64,000 bases of DNA, taken from NCBI RefSeq assembly GCF_002563635.1, contig NZ_PDIZ01000001.1, positions 3,534,001 to 3,598,000 on the forward strand, written 5' to 3'. Under the pieces are notes generated by a model. That model was not told the DNA's origin, ran no database searches, and saw only the letters and a list, made by a program, of their open reading frames with translations. Positions 34,305 to 43,765 of the stretch are shown here, one piece after another. The position numbers were made by a program, and so were the translations under genes. The DNA comes from Bacillus sp. es.036 (GTDB lineage Bacteria > Bacillota > Bacilli > Bacillales > Guptibacillaceae). How positions within the stretch are numbered: the first letter of the stretch is position 1; each line of letters starts with the position of its first letter.

Positions 34305-35516
34305 TCACGAATGTTGCTGCTCAGCTAGCGTAACTTCAACCTCTTGCTTTGTTCCTTCACGATAGATCGTTAATTTCACGCGATCGCCAATTTCTTTTTT
34401 TGTGTAAAGAAACTTACGTAGATCAATGGAGTTCTTAATCTTATTCCCATCCATCGCTGTAATCACATCTAACTCTTTTAGCCCCGCAATTTCTCCAGAT
34501 GATGTTGGAAACACGCTCATTACCACAACCCCATAATCGACCTTATCAGGCAGCTTGAGAGACTCGCTCCAATGATAAGTTGGAATTTCAGATAGTGATT
34601 TTGTTCCAATTCCAATCTCTGGTCTTCTTACTTCACCGTACGATTCAAGATCGTTGATAATTGGTTCAGCAATATTGATTGGGATTGAAAACCCAATTCC
34701 TTCTACGCTTGATTGAGCAATCTTCATAGAGTTAATTCCTACAAGTTGACCTGAAATATTGATTAACGCTCCACCACTATTTCCGGGATTAATCGATGCA
34801 TCTGTTTGAATAACATCTGCATTCCAATCAATCGTCCCGTTTTGATCTGTATCTACTGGAAAGGATCGCTCCGGATTACTGATTATCCCCTGCGTTACCG
34901 TTCCTTCTAAGAAGCCTAAAGGGTTACCGATCGCAATAGCTGGCTCACCTGGCTTTAACGTATCAGAATCGCCGAACTCTGCAACCATTGTAACCGCCTC
35001 AGAAGGGATTTTAAGCACCGCCAGGTCCATTAGAGGGTCAGTGCCTATAAGCTCTGCTGAAACGCGCTTCTCGGCGTTTAAACTCACCTCAAGCTGACCC
35101 GCACCTTCTACCACGTGATTATTCGTTACAACAAAAGCATCTTTACCCTCTTTTTTGTATATAACACCTGATCCCGCTCCAGCTTCTCCGTAATCTTCTG
35201 CCCAAAAATCGGTTTTCTGCAGATTAATAACACCTACTACCGCTTCCCCTACATTCTGTACCGCTGACGTAATATCATTTGTTACATCAATGCTAAGGTT
35301 CTTCGTAATCGGTTGCTGTTCAACTTGTGATTCCGCTTCTTCTTCTTGAGGAGGAGCGATATCAGGTAGCACCCCTACGTCTGATAGAGCAGGAACCGTA
35401 AATAGAATGAGCAGTGCACCGAGGATCGCACCAACTAATCCCGCCATAAATGCTCCGCCGCGGTTCCCTTTCTGCCGCATTGGTCGGTTGTTTTCATCGC
35501 CATCATAATAGCCCAA
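34305..35516 (-). CDS. htrC: HtrA-like serine protease HtrC (YyxA)
   Basis: About 403-residue membrane-anchored trypsin-like protease with a C-terminal PDZ domain, for extracytoplasmic protein quality control. One transmembrane helix (about 22-45) precedes the protease domain; catalytic triad H134 (TNNHVVEG), D164 (DPLMDLAVLKI) and S247 (PGNSGGALIN). The PDZ domain begins near residue 300 (YGVVVMSVFPTSSGEIAGLKELDVI). Start: TTG at 35516 giving MGYYDGDEN, typical of YyxA proteins; GTG at 35525 and TTG at 35537 are alternatives. It follows walJ, as in B. subtilis. Confidence 0.92.
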   Translation of the reverse strand: MGYYDGDENNRPMRQKGNRGGAFMAGLVGAILGALLILFTVPALSDVGVLPDIAPPQEEEAESQVEQQPITKNLSIDVTNDITSAVQNVGEAVVGVINLQKTDFWAEDYGEAGAGSGVIYKKEGKDAFVVTNNHVVEGAGQLEVSLNAEKRVSAELIGTDPLMDLAVLKIPSEAVTMVAEFGDSDTLKPGEPAIAIGNPLGFLEGTVTQGIISNPERSFPVDTDQNGTIDWNADVIQTDASINPGNSGGALINISGQLVGINSMKIAQSSVEGIGFSIPINIAEPIINDLESYGEVRRPEIGIGTKSLSEIPTYHWSESLKLPDKVDYGVVVMSVFPTSSGEIAGLKELDVITAMDGNKIKNSIDLRKFLYTKKEIGDRVKLTIYREGTKQEVEVTLAEQQHS

Positions 35517-35593
35517 AGTATTCACCAATCCTTTCAATTAAAAAAGGAGACCTTTAAGACCAATTTCGTTCACCAAAACTCTTCTCTACGAAT

Positions 35594-36388
35594 TTATAAT
35601 TTTGTTAGAACGGTAGGGGAAGCAGGATCTGTATCATATAACGCAACCTGCTCTCCTACTGCAAAACCATTTTGTTCAAGAGTTTGTTGGACAGAAAGTC
35701 TTGCCAGGTCTTTCATGTTATTATCTTTACTTAAATGGGCTAAATAAATACGCTTTGTTTGATCACCAATAATGTCCGATAAGGCTACCGCAGCATCTTC
35801 ATTTGAAACGTGTCCCATATCGCCTAGAATACGTCTCTTCACGTTCCATGGATAGCGCCCCATCATTAACATGTTAATGTCATGATTTGACTCAAACACA
35901 AGCATATCTGAATTACGAATCGTTCCTTTAATCCGATCACTTACGTATCCAAGATCAGTTGCGATACTCAACTTCTTGCCTTCGTGATGAAAGGCATAAA
36001 ACATTGGCTCAGCTGCATCATGCGACACACCAAATGATTCAACATCCAGATCATCGAAAGTTTTGATTGTATCCATATCAAAATGAAACTTTTGCTCCAC
36101 GGGTATTTCACCAATTAATCCTGACATTGCATCCCACGTTTTTGCATTGGCATAAATGGGAAGCTTGTAGCGTCTAGCAAAAATACCAAGTCCTTTAATA
36201 TGATCACTATGCTCGTGCGTCACAAGCAACCCATCCAGATCCTTTGGATCGAGATGGGCTTTCGCGAAAAGTTCTTCAAGTTTTTTTCCACTTAATCCGG
36301 CATCGACTAGAAGCTTGTGCTTCTCTGTACCAACATAAATGGCATTACCTGTGCTTCCACTTGCAAGCACACTAAATTCAAGAGACAT
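35594..36388 (-). CDS. walJ: Metallo-beta-lactamase-fold exonuclease WalJ (YycJ)
   Basis: 264-residue MBL-fold protein: [15 protein letters not shown] start, [15 protein letters not shown] (HxHxDH zinc motif), and [11 protein letters not shown] and LAHLSKDNN later in the fold. Family members are 5'-3' DNA exonucleases linked to mismatch repair and to coordination of cell division with wall metabolism. ATG at 36388; RBS GAGAGGAAC. It is the last gene of walRKHIJ before htrC, with 14 bp to walI. Confidence 0.93.
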   Translation of the reverse strand: MSLEFSVLASGSTGNAIYVGTEKHKLLVDAGLSGKKLEELFAKAHLDPKDLDGLLVTHEHSDHIKGLGIFARRYKLPIYANAKTWDAMSGLIGEIPVEQKFHFDMDTIKTFDDLDVESFGVSHDAAEPMFYAFHHEGKKLSIATDLGYVSDRIKGTIRNSDMLVFESNHDINMLMMGRYPWNVKRRILGDMGHVSNEDAAVALSDIIGDQTKRIYLAHLSKDNNMKDLARLSVQQTLEQNGFAVGEQVALYDTDPASPTVLTKL

Positions 36389-36402
36389 ACAACGTTCCTC
36401 TC

Positions 36403-37296
36403 CTACTCATCGCTTGTAACCGTCTTCGGCTTTGAAGGATCAGGCTGATCGCTCGATTCCTTCTCCTCCTGTTCACTTTCAATACTTTCTTCCGTATCAC
36501 TAAACACTGTTTTTTCAATCGCATTAACGTAATAATTTTTTTCTGGATCATCGTTCTTTTTATTCGAAACAACAACTTGCCACGTTGGAACAAAAACAAA
36601 TGTATCTCGCTCATCTTCGTTTGCGACAGTTGTATAATAACCAATCGACATATTTTCAACTTCATCATTTAAACCAATATCTTGTTGGTTTAGTAAAAGC
36701 CCAATCGTTTCAGAAGCAGGATCAATTTTACGTTCTTTGCCTATTTTCTGAAGGCTTAAATAGGTTTGTGTATAAGAAACAACTTTATCGTCCTCAAGTG
36801 TTACAATCAACATGCCTGATTCTTGACTATATATCGGGCGATCCTCAAACGTTTCTACGAAATACTTAATGTTTGGGTTGTTTTCAGCAGGACCGTAATA
36901 TTGATACTTGCCACCTTCGTAAACATACGTTTCTAGAAAGATCGAAAAAGCAGAAGGCTCTTTTGGATCACTTATAGGAAAAGGCTTCTTAAGCGTTGAA
37001 ACTAGTTTTTCTCCATCAAGTGTAATATCCTGACTCGTTCCTTCTTCTAGCGTTTTCTCTTCTTCCTCTGTAAATTCATGAACATCTCCGCTAATAAAAG
37101 ACATTTTCTCTGATTGCACAGGAAGGTTGTTTTCATAAGTTACGTTTAGATTTTTTAGCTGATCTTCAATCGTAACCTGTTTCTGTTGTTCAATTTCACT
37201 TAATTCCGTTTGCTTTTTAAATAAATCACTTGCCAGAAAGATATTAAACACTAGGAAGGTTAAGATTAATATCGTTTTCGTTCTATTCCAATCCAA
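36403..37296 (-). CDS. walI: WalK regulatory membrane protein WalI (YycI)
   Basis: 297 residues: N-terminal transmembrane anchor (about 6-24, [17 protein letters not shown]), then an extracytoplasmic domain and a charged C-terminus. YycI works with YycH to restrain or tune the WalK kinase. The start is TTG at 37296 giving MDWNRTKT, 6 nt after GGGAGGGG; a longer reading from 37350 would lie inside walH. It overlaps the end of walH by 14 bp. Confidence 0.92.
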   Translation of the reverse strand: MDWNRTKTILILTFLVFNIFLASDLFKKQTELSEIEQQKQVTIEDQLKNLNVTYENNLPVQSEKMSFISGDVHEFTEEEEKTLEEGTSQDITLDGEKLVSTLKKPFPISDPKEPSAFSIFLETYVYEGGKYQYYGPAENNPNIKYFVETFEDRPIYSQESGMLIVTLEDDKVVSYTQTYLSLQKIGKERKIDPASETIGLLLNQQDIGLNDEVENMSIGYYTTVANEDERDTFVFVPTWQVVVSNKKNDDPEKNYYVNAIEKTVFSDTEESIESEQEEKESSDQPDPSKPKTVTSDE

Positions 37297-38674
37297 CTTC
37301 TTCCCCTCCCAGTGCATTGCTAGTAGATTGCAGCGGTGTCCAGGTACCATTCAATTTCACAAACCATTGGGGTATGAGCGAAAAGTCATATGGCTGATTT
37401 GCTGAACGATCAATTGTATAACCAACTGTCATGTTTTGTATCTCACTTGTTTTAAAGCTTCCTTCTTCAAGTAGGGCTTCAACATCTTCATAACCTGGCA
37501 GCTGACGTTCACTAATTTCCTTTGTGTATTGAATAATTTTCAACATCCGCTTGTACGTACTAACGTCATTATTTTCTAATGTCACGTTAACCTCATCTAA
37601 ATCTTCTGTAGAAGAACTATAAACGGGATAACCTTCTGTATAAAGACGGAAAGTGATTTGATCTGTATTTTCCTGAGAAGATGTAACCCATTCGCTCAGT
37701 ACATACTTATCATCATTTAAATCAGTTACACGAAAGCCAAAATGCTTGTTAATAAAGCCATACGCATCAAGAATAGGTGATTCATTTGCGTCAAATTGAC
37801 TTGACGTTGATGGTGGATTTTTAAAGACCATGTATTCATTGTCGTAATTAAACGTTAAATCTCGGCTTCCATCTGTATAAAGATCTGAAATGTTATTAAA
37901 GGTGTTCTTTTCAACCGTATCTTGTTCAGGGAAAAGCGCTTCTTTAAAATCTTCTTCATTTGCTAGTTCGTCTGTACTTCCTCCAAATGAAGCAATCGAC
38001 TGACCTTGAATCGGTAAATAAAAAACGGGAGATTTATCAGAAACTTGAAGTTCTTTAGCTCGAGCCATCTCCATTTCTTCTGCTTCATTACTAGTAATAT
38101 CGAAGGAAGAGAAGACATTTGCATACCATTCTTTCATTTTACTAGAAGCCTCAATCGTGGCACGCATGCCAACTTGACTCGATGTGTTGAGAAGAATGAT
38201 CTCATTGTTTTTACCAGACGCAATCGAAGGAATAATAATACGATCAAACGTCGAAAGAGGAATATCGTCTTTTGATATGCTCACTAATTTTTTTAACACA
38301 TCATTTGAAAGCAATGTAGGGAAAATAAGCTCAACGCTATCCCCTCTTCCCTCTAAATCTTCCATATCATTTTCCACCGTAAAAGATTTAATTTTAATTC
38401 CAGAAATAAATTCATTGTAAAATTCATTAATGGCGTTGAAATTAAAGGAAGTAAAGTGCTGATTATCAATATGATAAACGAGCTGATTTGGCTTTACTAC
38501 ATCACTAATATTCACTTCCTGAATACCAACAGGACTCGCTTCTGTTGGCGCTGCTTCTTTCTCATACTCAGGTTCGAACGTCCAGATCTGCCAGGTGAGA
38601 AATAAACTTGTTAGAACAAGGACGTTCAATAAGATTGTTTTAAAATTCTCAAACTGCTTCTTTGTCATTCTCAC
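37283..38674 (-). CDS. walH: WalK regulatory membrane protein WalH (YycH)
   Basis: 463 residues: one transmembrane helix (about 10-31, FKTILLNVLVLTSLFLTWQIW) and a large extracytoplasmic part with two similar halves. YycH binds WalK and YycI at the division septum. The start GTG at 38674 overlaps the walK stop as GTGA; ATG at 38668 is an alternative with GAGG 10 nt upstream. It is the third gene of the wal operon. Confidence 0.92.
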   Translation of the reverse strand: MRMTKKQFENFKTILLNVLVLTSLFLTWQIWTFEPEYEKEAAPTEASPVGIQEVNISDVVKPNQLVYHIDNQHFTSFNFNAINEFYNEFISGIKIKSFTVENDMEDLEGRGDSVELIFPTLLSNDVLKKLVSISKDDIPLSTFDRIIIPSIASGKNNEIILLNTSSQVGMRATIEASSKMKEWYANVFSSFDITSNEAEEMEMARAKELQVSDKSPVFYLPIQGQSIASFGGSTDELANEEDFKEALFPEQDTVEKNTFNNISDLYTDGSRDLTFNYDNEYMVFKNPPSTSSQFDANESPILDAYGFINKHFGFRVTDLNDDKYVLSEWVTSSQENTDQITFRLYTEGYPVYSSSTEDLDEVNVTLENNDVSTYKRMLKIIQYTKEISERQLPGYEDVEALLEEGSFKTSEIQNMTVGYTIDRSANQPYDFSLIPQWFVKLNGTWTPLQSTSNALGGEEVGLE

Positions 38675-40473
38675 TTGTCCTCAACCTCCCTTATTCGTTT
38701 ATAAGGGAGAGTAAAGTAGATCGTTGTTCCTTGTCCCCACTTACTCTCTGCCCAGATGTCCCCATGGTGTGCATGGATCATTTCCTTGGCAATAGCCAAA
38801 CCAAGCCCAGTTCCCCCGATCTGCCTAGAACGGGCTTTATCGACGCGGTAGAACCGATCAAAAATTTTCGAAAGATTATTCTTTGGAATACCTACACCTT
38901 CATCACTAATGCTAATCCGAATCTTCTTACCAATCGTCCAGCATCGCGCCGTGATCGTACCGCCGTCAGGTGAATACTTAATCGCATTGGATAGGATGTT
39001 ATCCAACACTTGTGTCATTTTATCTTGATCGACTTTTGTATAAATTGCGACGCGAGGAAGCTGTCTGACGATGTTAATATTATCTCGCTTTGACATTTCA
39101 AATCGGTCAAGGACATGATCAAACATTTCGACAAAATCAACTTCCGTGAACTCTAGACGATATTCCTTTTTATCCATTTTAGATAGTTGCAGAAGATCAT
39201 TCACTAATCGAATCATTCGTTCCGTTTCATTTTGCGTCACACTTAAAAAGCGAGGTGCAATTTCAGGATCCTGGAGCGCCCCTTCTTGAAGAGCTTCGAG
39301 ATAACTTCTCATCGTAGTAAGTGGCGTGCGTAGCTCATGTGACACATTGACAACGAACTCACGTCGCTCCTGTTCAAGCTGCTCTTGTTCAGTAATATCA
39401 TGGAGAACCGCAATCAACCCGTTAATAGGGCCATCTTCTTTATGGATAATTGAAAAATTAACACGTAAGATAAACGTTTGATGGTCATCACTTAAATCAA
39501 GTATCATTGAATCTGGTCCGTTATAGACATCATCCCACGTTTTCTCTTCTGAAAACTGGAGAATTTTATTCAACGATGTTCCAAGGACCGTTTCACGTGA
39601 AACGCTCATCATTTCTTCTGCACGATCATTCATTAAAATAATCATACCTTCTCGATCTGTAGCAATAACGCCATCTGTCATATAAGCAAGAACAGATGTA
39701 AGCTTCCGACGCTCACCCTCCGTTATGGCATTAGCCTCTTGAAGTCTACGTGTTAAATCATTGAAAGCCAGAGCAAGTTGTCCGATCTCATCTTCGCCAT
39801 ATACTTTTACTTTTCGGGTAAAATCTCCACGTGCCATGACAAGCGCTTGTCTTCGCATATCCGAAATTGGCCTTGTAATTGTACGAGAAATAATAATGCC
39901 AAGTAGCCCAGTTAACACTAACGCGATGAGAGCGGATTGAGCCAATAAGCTATTCACTTCATCTGCCTGTTCAAAGACTTGATTCATATTTGCTTGAATA
40001 TAGACTGCGCCGACAGTTGTATTGGTTTCGCCCTTTATAGGATAACTATAAGCAAAAAAACGTTCTCCTTCACTGTCGATCAAAATGTTTTCCTTTGAGA
40101 CGCCATTTAAAGCACTAGTCACATAATCGTTCGTTGCGCGTGTTCCTTCAAGACCGTCATCATTAAGCGTCCCGACTACCTGCCCTAATGAATTAACAAC
40201 GAGAATTTGGCGAATTTCATTTTGCCTAAAATTTCTTATCAAGCTAGTGATCGTATTTTCTTCTTCATCACTCTTACTATTCACCTGATCAGACACATTA
40301 TCAGCCAGGAGCTCAGCACGGTCTCGAATTGAACTCATATAGTTCTGCTGAAACTGATCTTCTAATTTGTCATTAAAATAAACAGAGATAAACTGAATCG
40401 CAACTAAAATGAGGAGAACATATACAATTGCAAACTTAAAATGGATGGACTTAAAAAAACCGACCTTTCCCAT
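38671..40473 (-). CDS. walK: Sensor histidine kinase WalK (YycG)
   Basis: 600-residue essential kinase controlling cell-wall hydrolases. Order: TM1 (about 13-31), extracytoplasmic sensor (about 33-180), TM2 (about 181-200), HAMP (about 201-253), PAS (about 262-365), HisKA with phospho-acceptor H379 in VSHELRTPL, and HATPase_c with N box DNILSNAIKYSPDG, G1 ISDEGVGIPKNNL and G2 GGTGLGLAIAKE. ATG at 40473. A parS-like palindrome lies within codons 290-295. It starts 7 bp after walR. Confidence 0.97.
   Translation of the reverse strand: MGKVGFFKSIHFKFAIVYVLLILVAIQFISVYFNDKLEDQFQQNYMSSIRDRAELLADNVSDQVNSKSDEEENTITSLIRNFRQNEIRQILVVNSLGQVVGTLNDDGLEGTRATNDYVTSALNGVSKENILIDSEGERFFAYSYPIKGETNTTVGAVYIQANMNQVFEQADEVNSLLAQSALIALVLTGLLGIIISRTITRPISDMRRQALVMARGDFTRKVKVYGEDEIGQLALAFNDLTRRLQEANAITEGERRKLTSVLAYMTDGVIATDREGMIILMNDRAEEMMSVSRETVLGTSLNKILQFSEEKTWDDVYNGPDSMILDLSDDHQTFILRVNFSIIHKEDGPINGLIAVLHDITEQEQLEQERREFVVNVSHELRTPLTTMRSYLEALQEGALQDPEIAPRFLSVTQNETERMIRLVNDLLQLSKMDKKEYRLEFTEVDFVEMFDHVLDRFEMSKRDNINIVRQLPRVAIYTKVDQDKMTQVLDNILSNAIKYSPDGGTITARCWTIGKKIRISISDEGVGIPKNNLSKIFDRFYRVDKARSRQIGGTGLGLAIAKEMIHAHHGDIWAESKWGQGTTIYFTLPYKRIREVEDK
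39589..39604. promoter_or_regulatory. parS site inside walK
   Basis: CGTTTCACGTGAAACG is a perfect palindrome; it matches the parS consensus TGTTNCACGTGAAACA at 14 of 16 positions. B. subtilis also has a parS in yycG (walK), so the location is conserved. Confidence 0.85.
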
Positions 40474-40480
40474 CTAAAGT

Positions 40481-41188
40481 TTACTGCTCCTGTTCCGGTT
40501 CACGCATATAGTACCCCACACCACGTCTTGTAATAATCCATGTCGGGTGGCTTGGATTATCTTCTACTTTCTCACGCAAACGACGTACCGTTACGTCTAC
40601 TGTTCTTACATCACCAAAATAATCATAACCCCATACGGTCTGTAATAAGTGTTCACGCGTCATCACTTGTCCGATATGCTTCGATAAATAATGCAGCAGT
40701 TCAAACTCTCGGTGCGTCAGTTCAATCGATTCCTCGCGCTTTGTGACAAGATAAGCATCTGGATGAATCGTTAGCGCCCCTACTTTAATAAGAGAATTTG
40801 GAGAAGACTCTTTCTCAGGCTCCTGCTGACGACGACGCAAATTCGCCTTCACTCGAGCAATCAGTTCTCTTGTGCTAAAAGGCTTCGTCACATAGTCATC
40901 CGCGCCTAGTTCAAGTCCTAACACCTTATCAATTTCGGAATCCTTTGCTGTTAGCATAATAATCGGCATTTCATATTTTTTACGAACTTCTCGGCAAACT
41001 TCCATGCCGTCACGCTGAGGCAACATAATATCCAAAAGAATCATATCAGGATTCTCTTCCTCAACTTTAGCAATGGCCTCATCACCATCGTAAGCGCAAA
41101 CAACTGTAAAGCCTTCCTTCTCAAGGTTAAATTGCAGAATATCCGCAATTGGTTTTTCATCATCTACAACAAGAATTTTCTTGTCCAT
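40481..41188 (-). CDS. walR: Response regulator WalR (YycF)
   Basis: 235-residue OmpR/PhoB-type response regulator. Receiver domain: D9-D10, phospho-acceptor D53 ([12 protein letters not shown]) and K102-region YVTKPFS; DNA-binding winged helix at about 135-230 ([54 protein letters not shown]). Partner of WalK; essential in Bacillota, it controls autolysin and teichoic acid genes. ATG at 41188; RBS AAGGAGCG. First gene of the walRKHIJ-htrC operon. Confidence 0.97.
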   Translation of the reverse strand: MDKKILVVDDEKPIADILQFNLEKEGFTVVCAYDGDEAIAKVEEENPDMILLDIMLPQRDGMEVCREVRKKYEMPIIMLTAKDSEIDKVLGLELGADDYVTKPFSTRELIARVKANLRRRQQEPEKESSPNSLIKVGALTIHPDAYLVTKREESIELTHREFELLHYLSKHIGQVMTREHLLQTVWGYDYFGDVRTVDVTVRRLREKVEDNPSHPTWIITRRGVGYYMREPEQEQ

Positions 41189-41204
41189 TATGAACGCTCC
41201 TTCT

Positions 41205-41238
41205 TTGATATGACACTATCAATTTACCGTTGATATGA
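41205..41238. repeat. TTGATATGA repeats in the walR leader
   Basis: TTGATATGACACTATCAA (41205-41222) is an inverted repeat with 6-bp arms, and TTGATATGA recurs at 41230-41238. It lies 17-50 bp upstream of the walR start. Confidence 0.4.
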
Positions 41239-41369
41239 AACATGCATACTTTCGTCTATTTTATCATATTATGTAGGTTTTATTACGATCTTCCCTACAG
41301 CTCTTCCCTTAACTTCTTTCAGAGAAACGCTTCGCCTTTTATAGATCGCTCAAAAACACTAGCTTACCT

Positions 41370-41410
41370 ATAAAAAAGAAACCTCCAGCTCTCACTGAAG
41401 GCTCATCTTT
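41370..41410 (-). terminator. Probable terminator of the M23 peptidase gene
   Basis: On the minus strand, AGCCTTCAG pairs with CTGGAGGTT with a bulge, followed by TTCTTTTTT. The stem is imperfect. Confidence 0.5.
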
Positions 41411-42817
41411 TTATTTTTTTAAGTAATTCATTGGATTTTCTAACTCACCATTTTTATAAACTTCAAAATGAAGATGGATTCCGGTCGATTTCCCCGTTGT
41501 CCCCATTACACCAATTTTATCACCTTTTTGAACCGTATCACCTTTTGAGACAGAGATTGATGCTAAATGAGAATAGGTTGTCTTCATTCCGTTATTATGA
41601 CTAACCGTTACCTGATTTCCATAACCACTTCTCGTACCTGCGGCTGTAACCTTTCCATTATCAACGGTTCGAATGGTTTTATCTGTAACACCAGCAATAT
41701 CGATTCCTTTATGATAAGAACCCCAGCGTTCTCCCTGTTTACTAGTAATTGTACCTCCGACAGCTGGCCACCCAAATGTACCGGTTCCTTTAGAGGAAAT
41801 TTCTTTCGTTCCAATCACTATTTCTTTAGAAATAGGTTCTTTCGTTACATCCTCTTTCACAACATCTTTGTCGACTACCTGTCCATTCTCATATTCCTTG
41901 GAATATGTAACAAGCTTCTTTCCTTTTTCTCCATCTTGCTTTACTTTCTCTTCACCTTTAAGAAGTTTACTACTTTTTTGCTTAATCACTTCAAAATCGA
42001 TTTCTTCTGATTTTTCGACTTCGATCGTTTCCAAAACAGTCGCAAACTCTTTTTCCTGAAGAACCTTCAGTTGATCACCTTTCTTAATTTCATCATTATT
42101 CGAAAGATTATTTCGATCCATCAGTTCTTCTTTCTTCATTTTAAACTCTTCCGCAATTTCGTTAAGAGATTGATTTTTTTCTACTTTGTATTCCGTCTCT
42201 TCCTTATAGCCATTAGCCAAGAGCGAAACACCTTTTTCTTTAGACACAATGTCATTCGGATGAATTTCTACCTTTTCAATTTCAAAAGGACTAGAGAAGT
42301 CTACCGCTTCAACAGGATGAAACCCTTCATCTGAATCTTCCATGCTTTTAACCGTCTTCTCAATTTGTTTTACTTTTTCTTCAGAAAGAAAAGATTTAGC
42401 ATAGCTCCAAAGAGCATCCATGGCTTCTTTTTCACTCGAAAAGCTTCCAACCTGTTCGTCATTAAACGAAAGGGAGTAGCCTTCACCAATAAACGTGATT
42501 TCCTCTTCTAGTTGTTCAAGAGCTTCCTTGTTATCATAAGGCGGTTTAAAAAGTCGTTCGGTTACGACTTCAACATCATTCTCAACTGAAAGCTCAATAC
42601 CATCGATATCTTTTTCATCCTTCAGTTCTTCTATGTTTTTGTCTAATACCGCTCGACTATCAACCGTTCCGATATTTTCTCCATCTATATAAACATGATA
42701 AACGGGTTTCATTAAATTATGAACAGACGCTCCGACTGGTTCGATCCAAAGAAGCGAACTGAAACTTGTAACAATAATGGAAAGTTGTAAGAAACGACGT
42801 ACATTCATTCTTTTCAT
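41411..42817 (-). CDS. M23 peptidoglycan DD-metallopeptidase with LysM and G5 domains
   Basis: 468-residue predicted secreted or membrane-anchored wall hydrolase. N-terminal hydrophobic segment (about 8-25, FLQLSIIVTSFSSLLWIEPVGA) may be a signal peptide. LysM at about 210-255 (YKVEKNQSLNEIAEEFKMKKEELMDRNNL), G5-like domain at about 258-335, and M23 domain at about 350-465 with zinc motifs HKGIDIAG and HLHFEVYKNG. It could cleave peptide cross-bridges in peptidoglycan. ATG at 42817; RBS GGAGGAAG. It is divergent from nothing but lies beside walR and behind a WalR-like box, suggesting it belongs to the WalR regulon. Confidence 0.88.
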   Translation of the reverse strand: MKRMNVRRFLQLSIIVTSFSSLLWIEPVGASVHNLMKPVYHVYIDGENIGTVDSRAVLDKNIEELKDEKDIDGIELSVENDVEVVTERLFKPPYDNKEALEQLEEEITFIGEGYSLSFNDEQVGSFSSEKEAMDALWSYAKSFLSEEKVKQIEKTVKSMEDSDEGFHPVEAVDFSSPFEIEKVEIHPNDIVSKEKGVSLLANGYKEETEYKVEKNQSLNEIAEEFKMKKEELMDRNNLSNNDEIKKGDQLKVLQEKEFATVLETIEVEKSEEIDFEVIKQKSSKLLKGEEKVKQDGEKGKKLVTYSKEYENGQVVDKDVVKEDVTKEPISKEIVIGTKEISSKGTGTFGWPAVGGTITSKQGERWGSYHKGIDIAGVTDKTIRTVDNGKVTAAGTRSGYGNQVTVSHNNGMKTTYSHLASISVSKGDTVQKGDKIGVMGTTGKSTGIHLHFEVYKNGELENPMNYLKK

Positions 42818-42872
42818 GCGACTTCCTCCTGCAATAGCTGAAACTATCTTTTTTACTCACGTTTCGCACTTT

Positions 42873-42901
42873 ATCATAATTAGGAAGTCACATGGGTACA
42901 A
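42873..42901 (-). promoter_or_regulatory. Sigma-A promoter of the M23 peptidase gene
   Basis: On the minus strand, -35 TTGTAC (42901-42896), 17-bp spacer, -10 TATGAT (42878-42873). Confidence 0.6.
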
Positions 42902-42911
42902 GTACTCAACT

Positions 42912-42928
42912 TGTAATCAAAATGTAGT
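42912..42928 (+). promoter_or_regulatory. WalR-box-like direct repeat
   Basis: TGTAAT-N5-TGTAGT matches the WalR consensus TGTWAH-N5-TGTWAH at 11 of 12 defined positions, 11 bp upstream of the -35 of the M23 gene. It is on the strand opposite to the gene. Confidence 0.5.
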
Positions 42929-43030
42929 CTTTTCGTCACGATCGTGGCAAGTGATGGTAAGAATCTGGAAGGTTCTTCATGAGTTACCACCCGAATTGAT
43001 CAAGAGAGCACACTACAAAATTTCCTCAAC

Positions 43031-43065
43031 AAAAAACGCATACCCCTCAAAGAGAGATATGCGAT
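43031..43065 (-). terminator. Terminator of the tRNA operon
   Basis: CGCATA/TATGCG stem with inner CTCTC/GAGG pairs, followed on the minus strand by TTTTTTG; 27 bp after tRNA-Phe. Confidence 0.7.
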
Positions 43066-43091
43066 ATATGTACGTTGTTAATTGAGAACTA

Positions 43092-43167
43092 TGGTGGCTC
43101 CGGACGGAATCGAACCGCCGACACGTGGATTTTCAGTCCACTGCTCTACCGACTGAGCTACAGAGCC
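43092..43167 (-). tRNA. tRNA-Phe (GAA)
   Basis: 76 nt with encoded CCA. Acceptor GGCTCTG/CGGAGCC (one G-T pair), anticodon loop CTGAAAA with GAA, T-loop GGTTCGATTCC. Last of four co-oriented tRNAs. Confidence 0.97.
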
Positions 43168-43216
43168 ATTTAAATGATGTCTAGTAACGTTTACTATTTC
43201 CATTTAATAGATTAAA

Positions 43217-43292
43217 TGGCGGTCTCGACGGGAATCGAACCCGCGATCTCCTGCGTGACAGGCAGGCATGTTAACCGCTACACCACGAGACC
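43217..43292 (-). tRNA. tRNA-Asp (GTC)
   Basis: 76 nt with encoded CCA. Acceptor GGTCTCG/CGAGACC, anticodon GTC in loop CTGTCAC, T-arm CGGGTTCGATTCCCG. Confidence 0.97.
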
Positions 43293-43401
43293 AAGTTATG
43301 ATTGTGTTTAGCTCACTTATGTTAGAAAGAAGTTATATCTAGCTGTGAGTTTAGGATGTCCCAAAAACGTAGAAGTAAATTCGACGTAGTCAGAATTTAG
43401 T

Positions 43402-43480
<79 letters not shown>

Positions 43481-43571
43481 ACGGTATGAGTGTAAATATG
43501 CTGCACATGCTTCATTATGCTGTGCACTGTTTCTTCCTCTATATGGATCAATTCCATCTAAAGAAAGAAAA

Positions 43572-43647
43572 TGGTGAGCCATGAAGGACTCGAACCTTCG
43601 ACCCTCTGATTAAAAGTCAGATGCTCTACCAACTGAGCTAATGGCTC
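43572..43647 (-). tRNA. tRNA-Lys (TTT)
   Basis: 76 nt with encoded CCA. Acceptor GAGCCAT/ATGGCTC, anticodon TTT in loop ACTTTTAA. First tRNA of the operon. Confidence 0.97.
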
Positions 43648-43679
43648 GTCATAAATATCTTGTAACGACGACAAGATTT

Positions 43680-43708
43680 ATCATATCATTGGAATTCATA
43701 AAAAGCAA
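43680..43708 (-). promoter_or_regulatory. Promoter of the Lys-fMet-Asp-Phe tRNA operon
   Basis: On the minus strand, -35 TTGCTT (43708-43703), 17-bp spacer, -10 TATGAT (43685-43680), about 33 bp upstream of tRNA-Lys. Confidence 0.75.
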
Positions 43709-43765
43709 GCGATCTTCGAAAGAAAATAAAAAAACAGTCATGGAGTAAGTTGATTTCATCTTACT

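Noticed and set aside
41567-42334. Long plus-strand frames opposite the M23 peptidase gene
   Set aside because: They are antisense shadows: Phe/Ser/Ile-rich translation, no SD, while the minus-strand frame has full LysM and M23 motifs.
42777-43085. Plus-strand frame of 102 codons between the M23 gene and tRNA-Phe
   Set aside because: It overlaps the promoter, WalR-like box and tRNA terminator, and has no recognisable domain.
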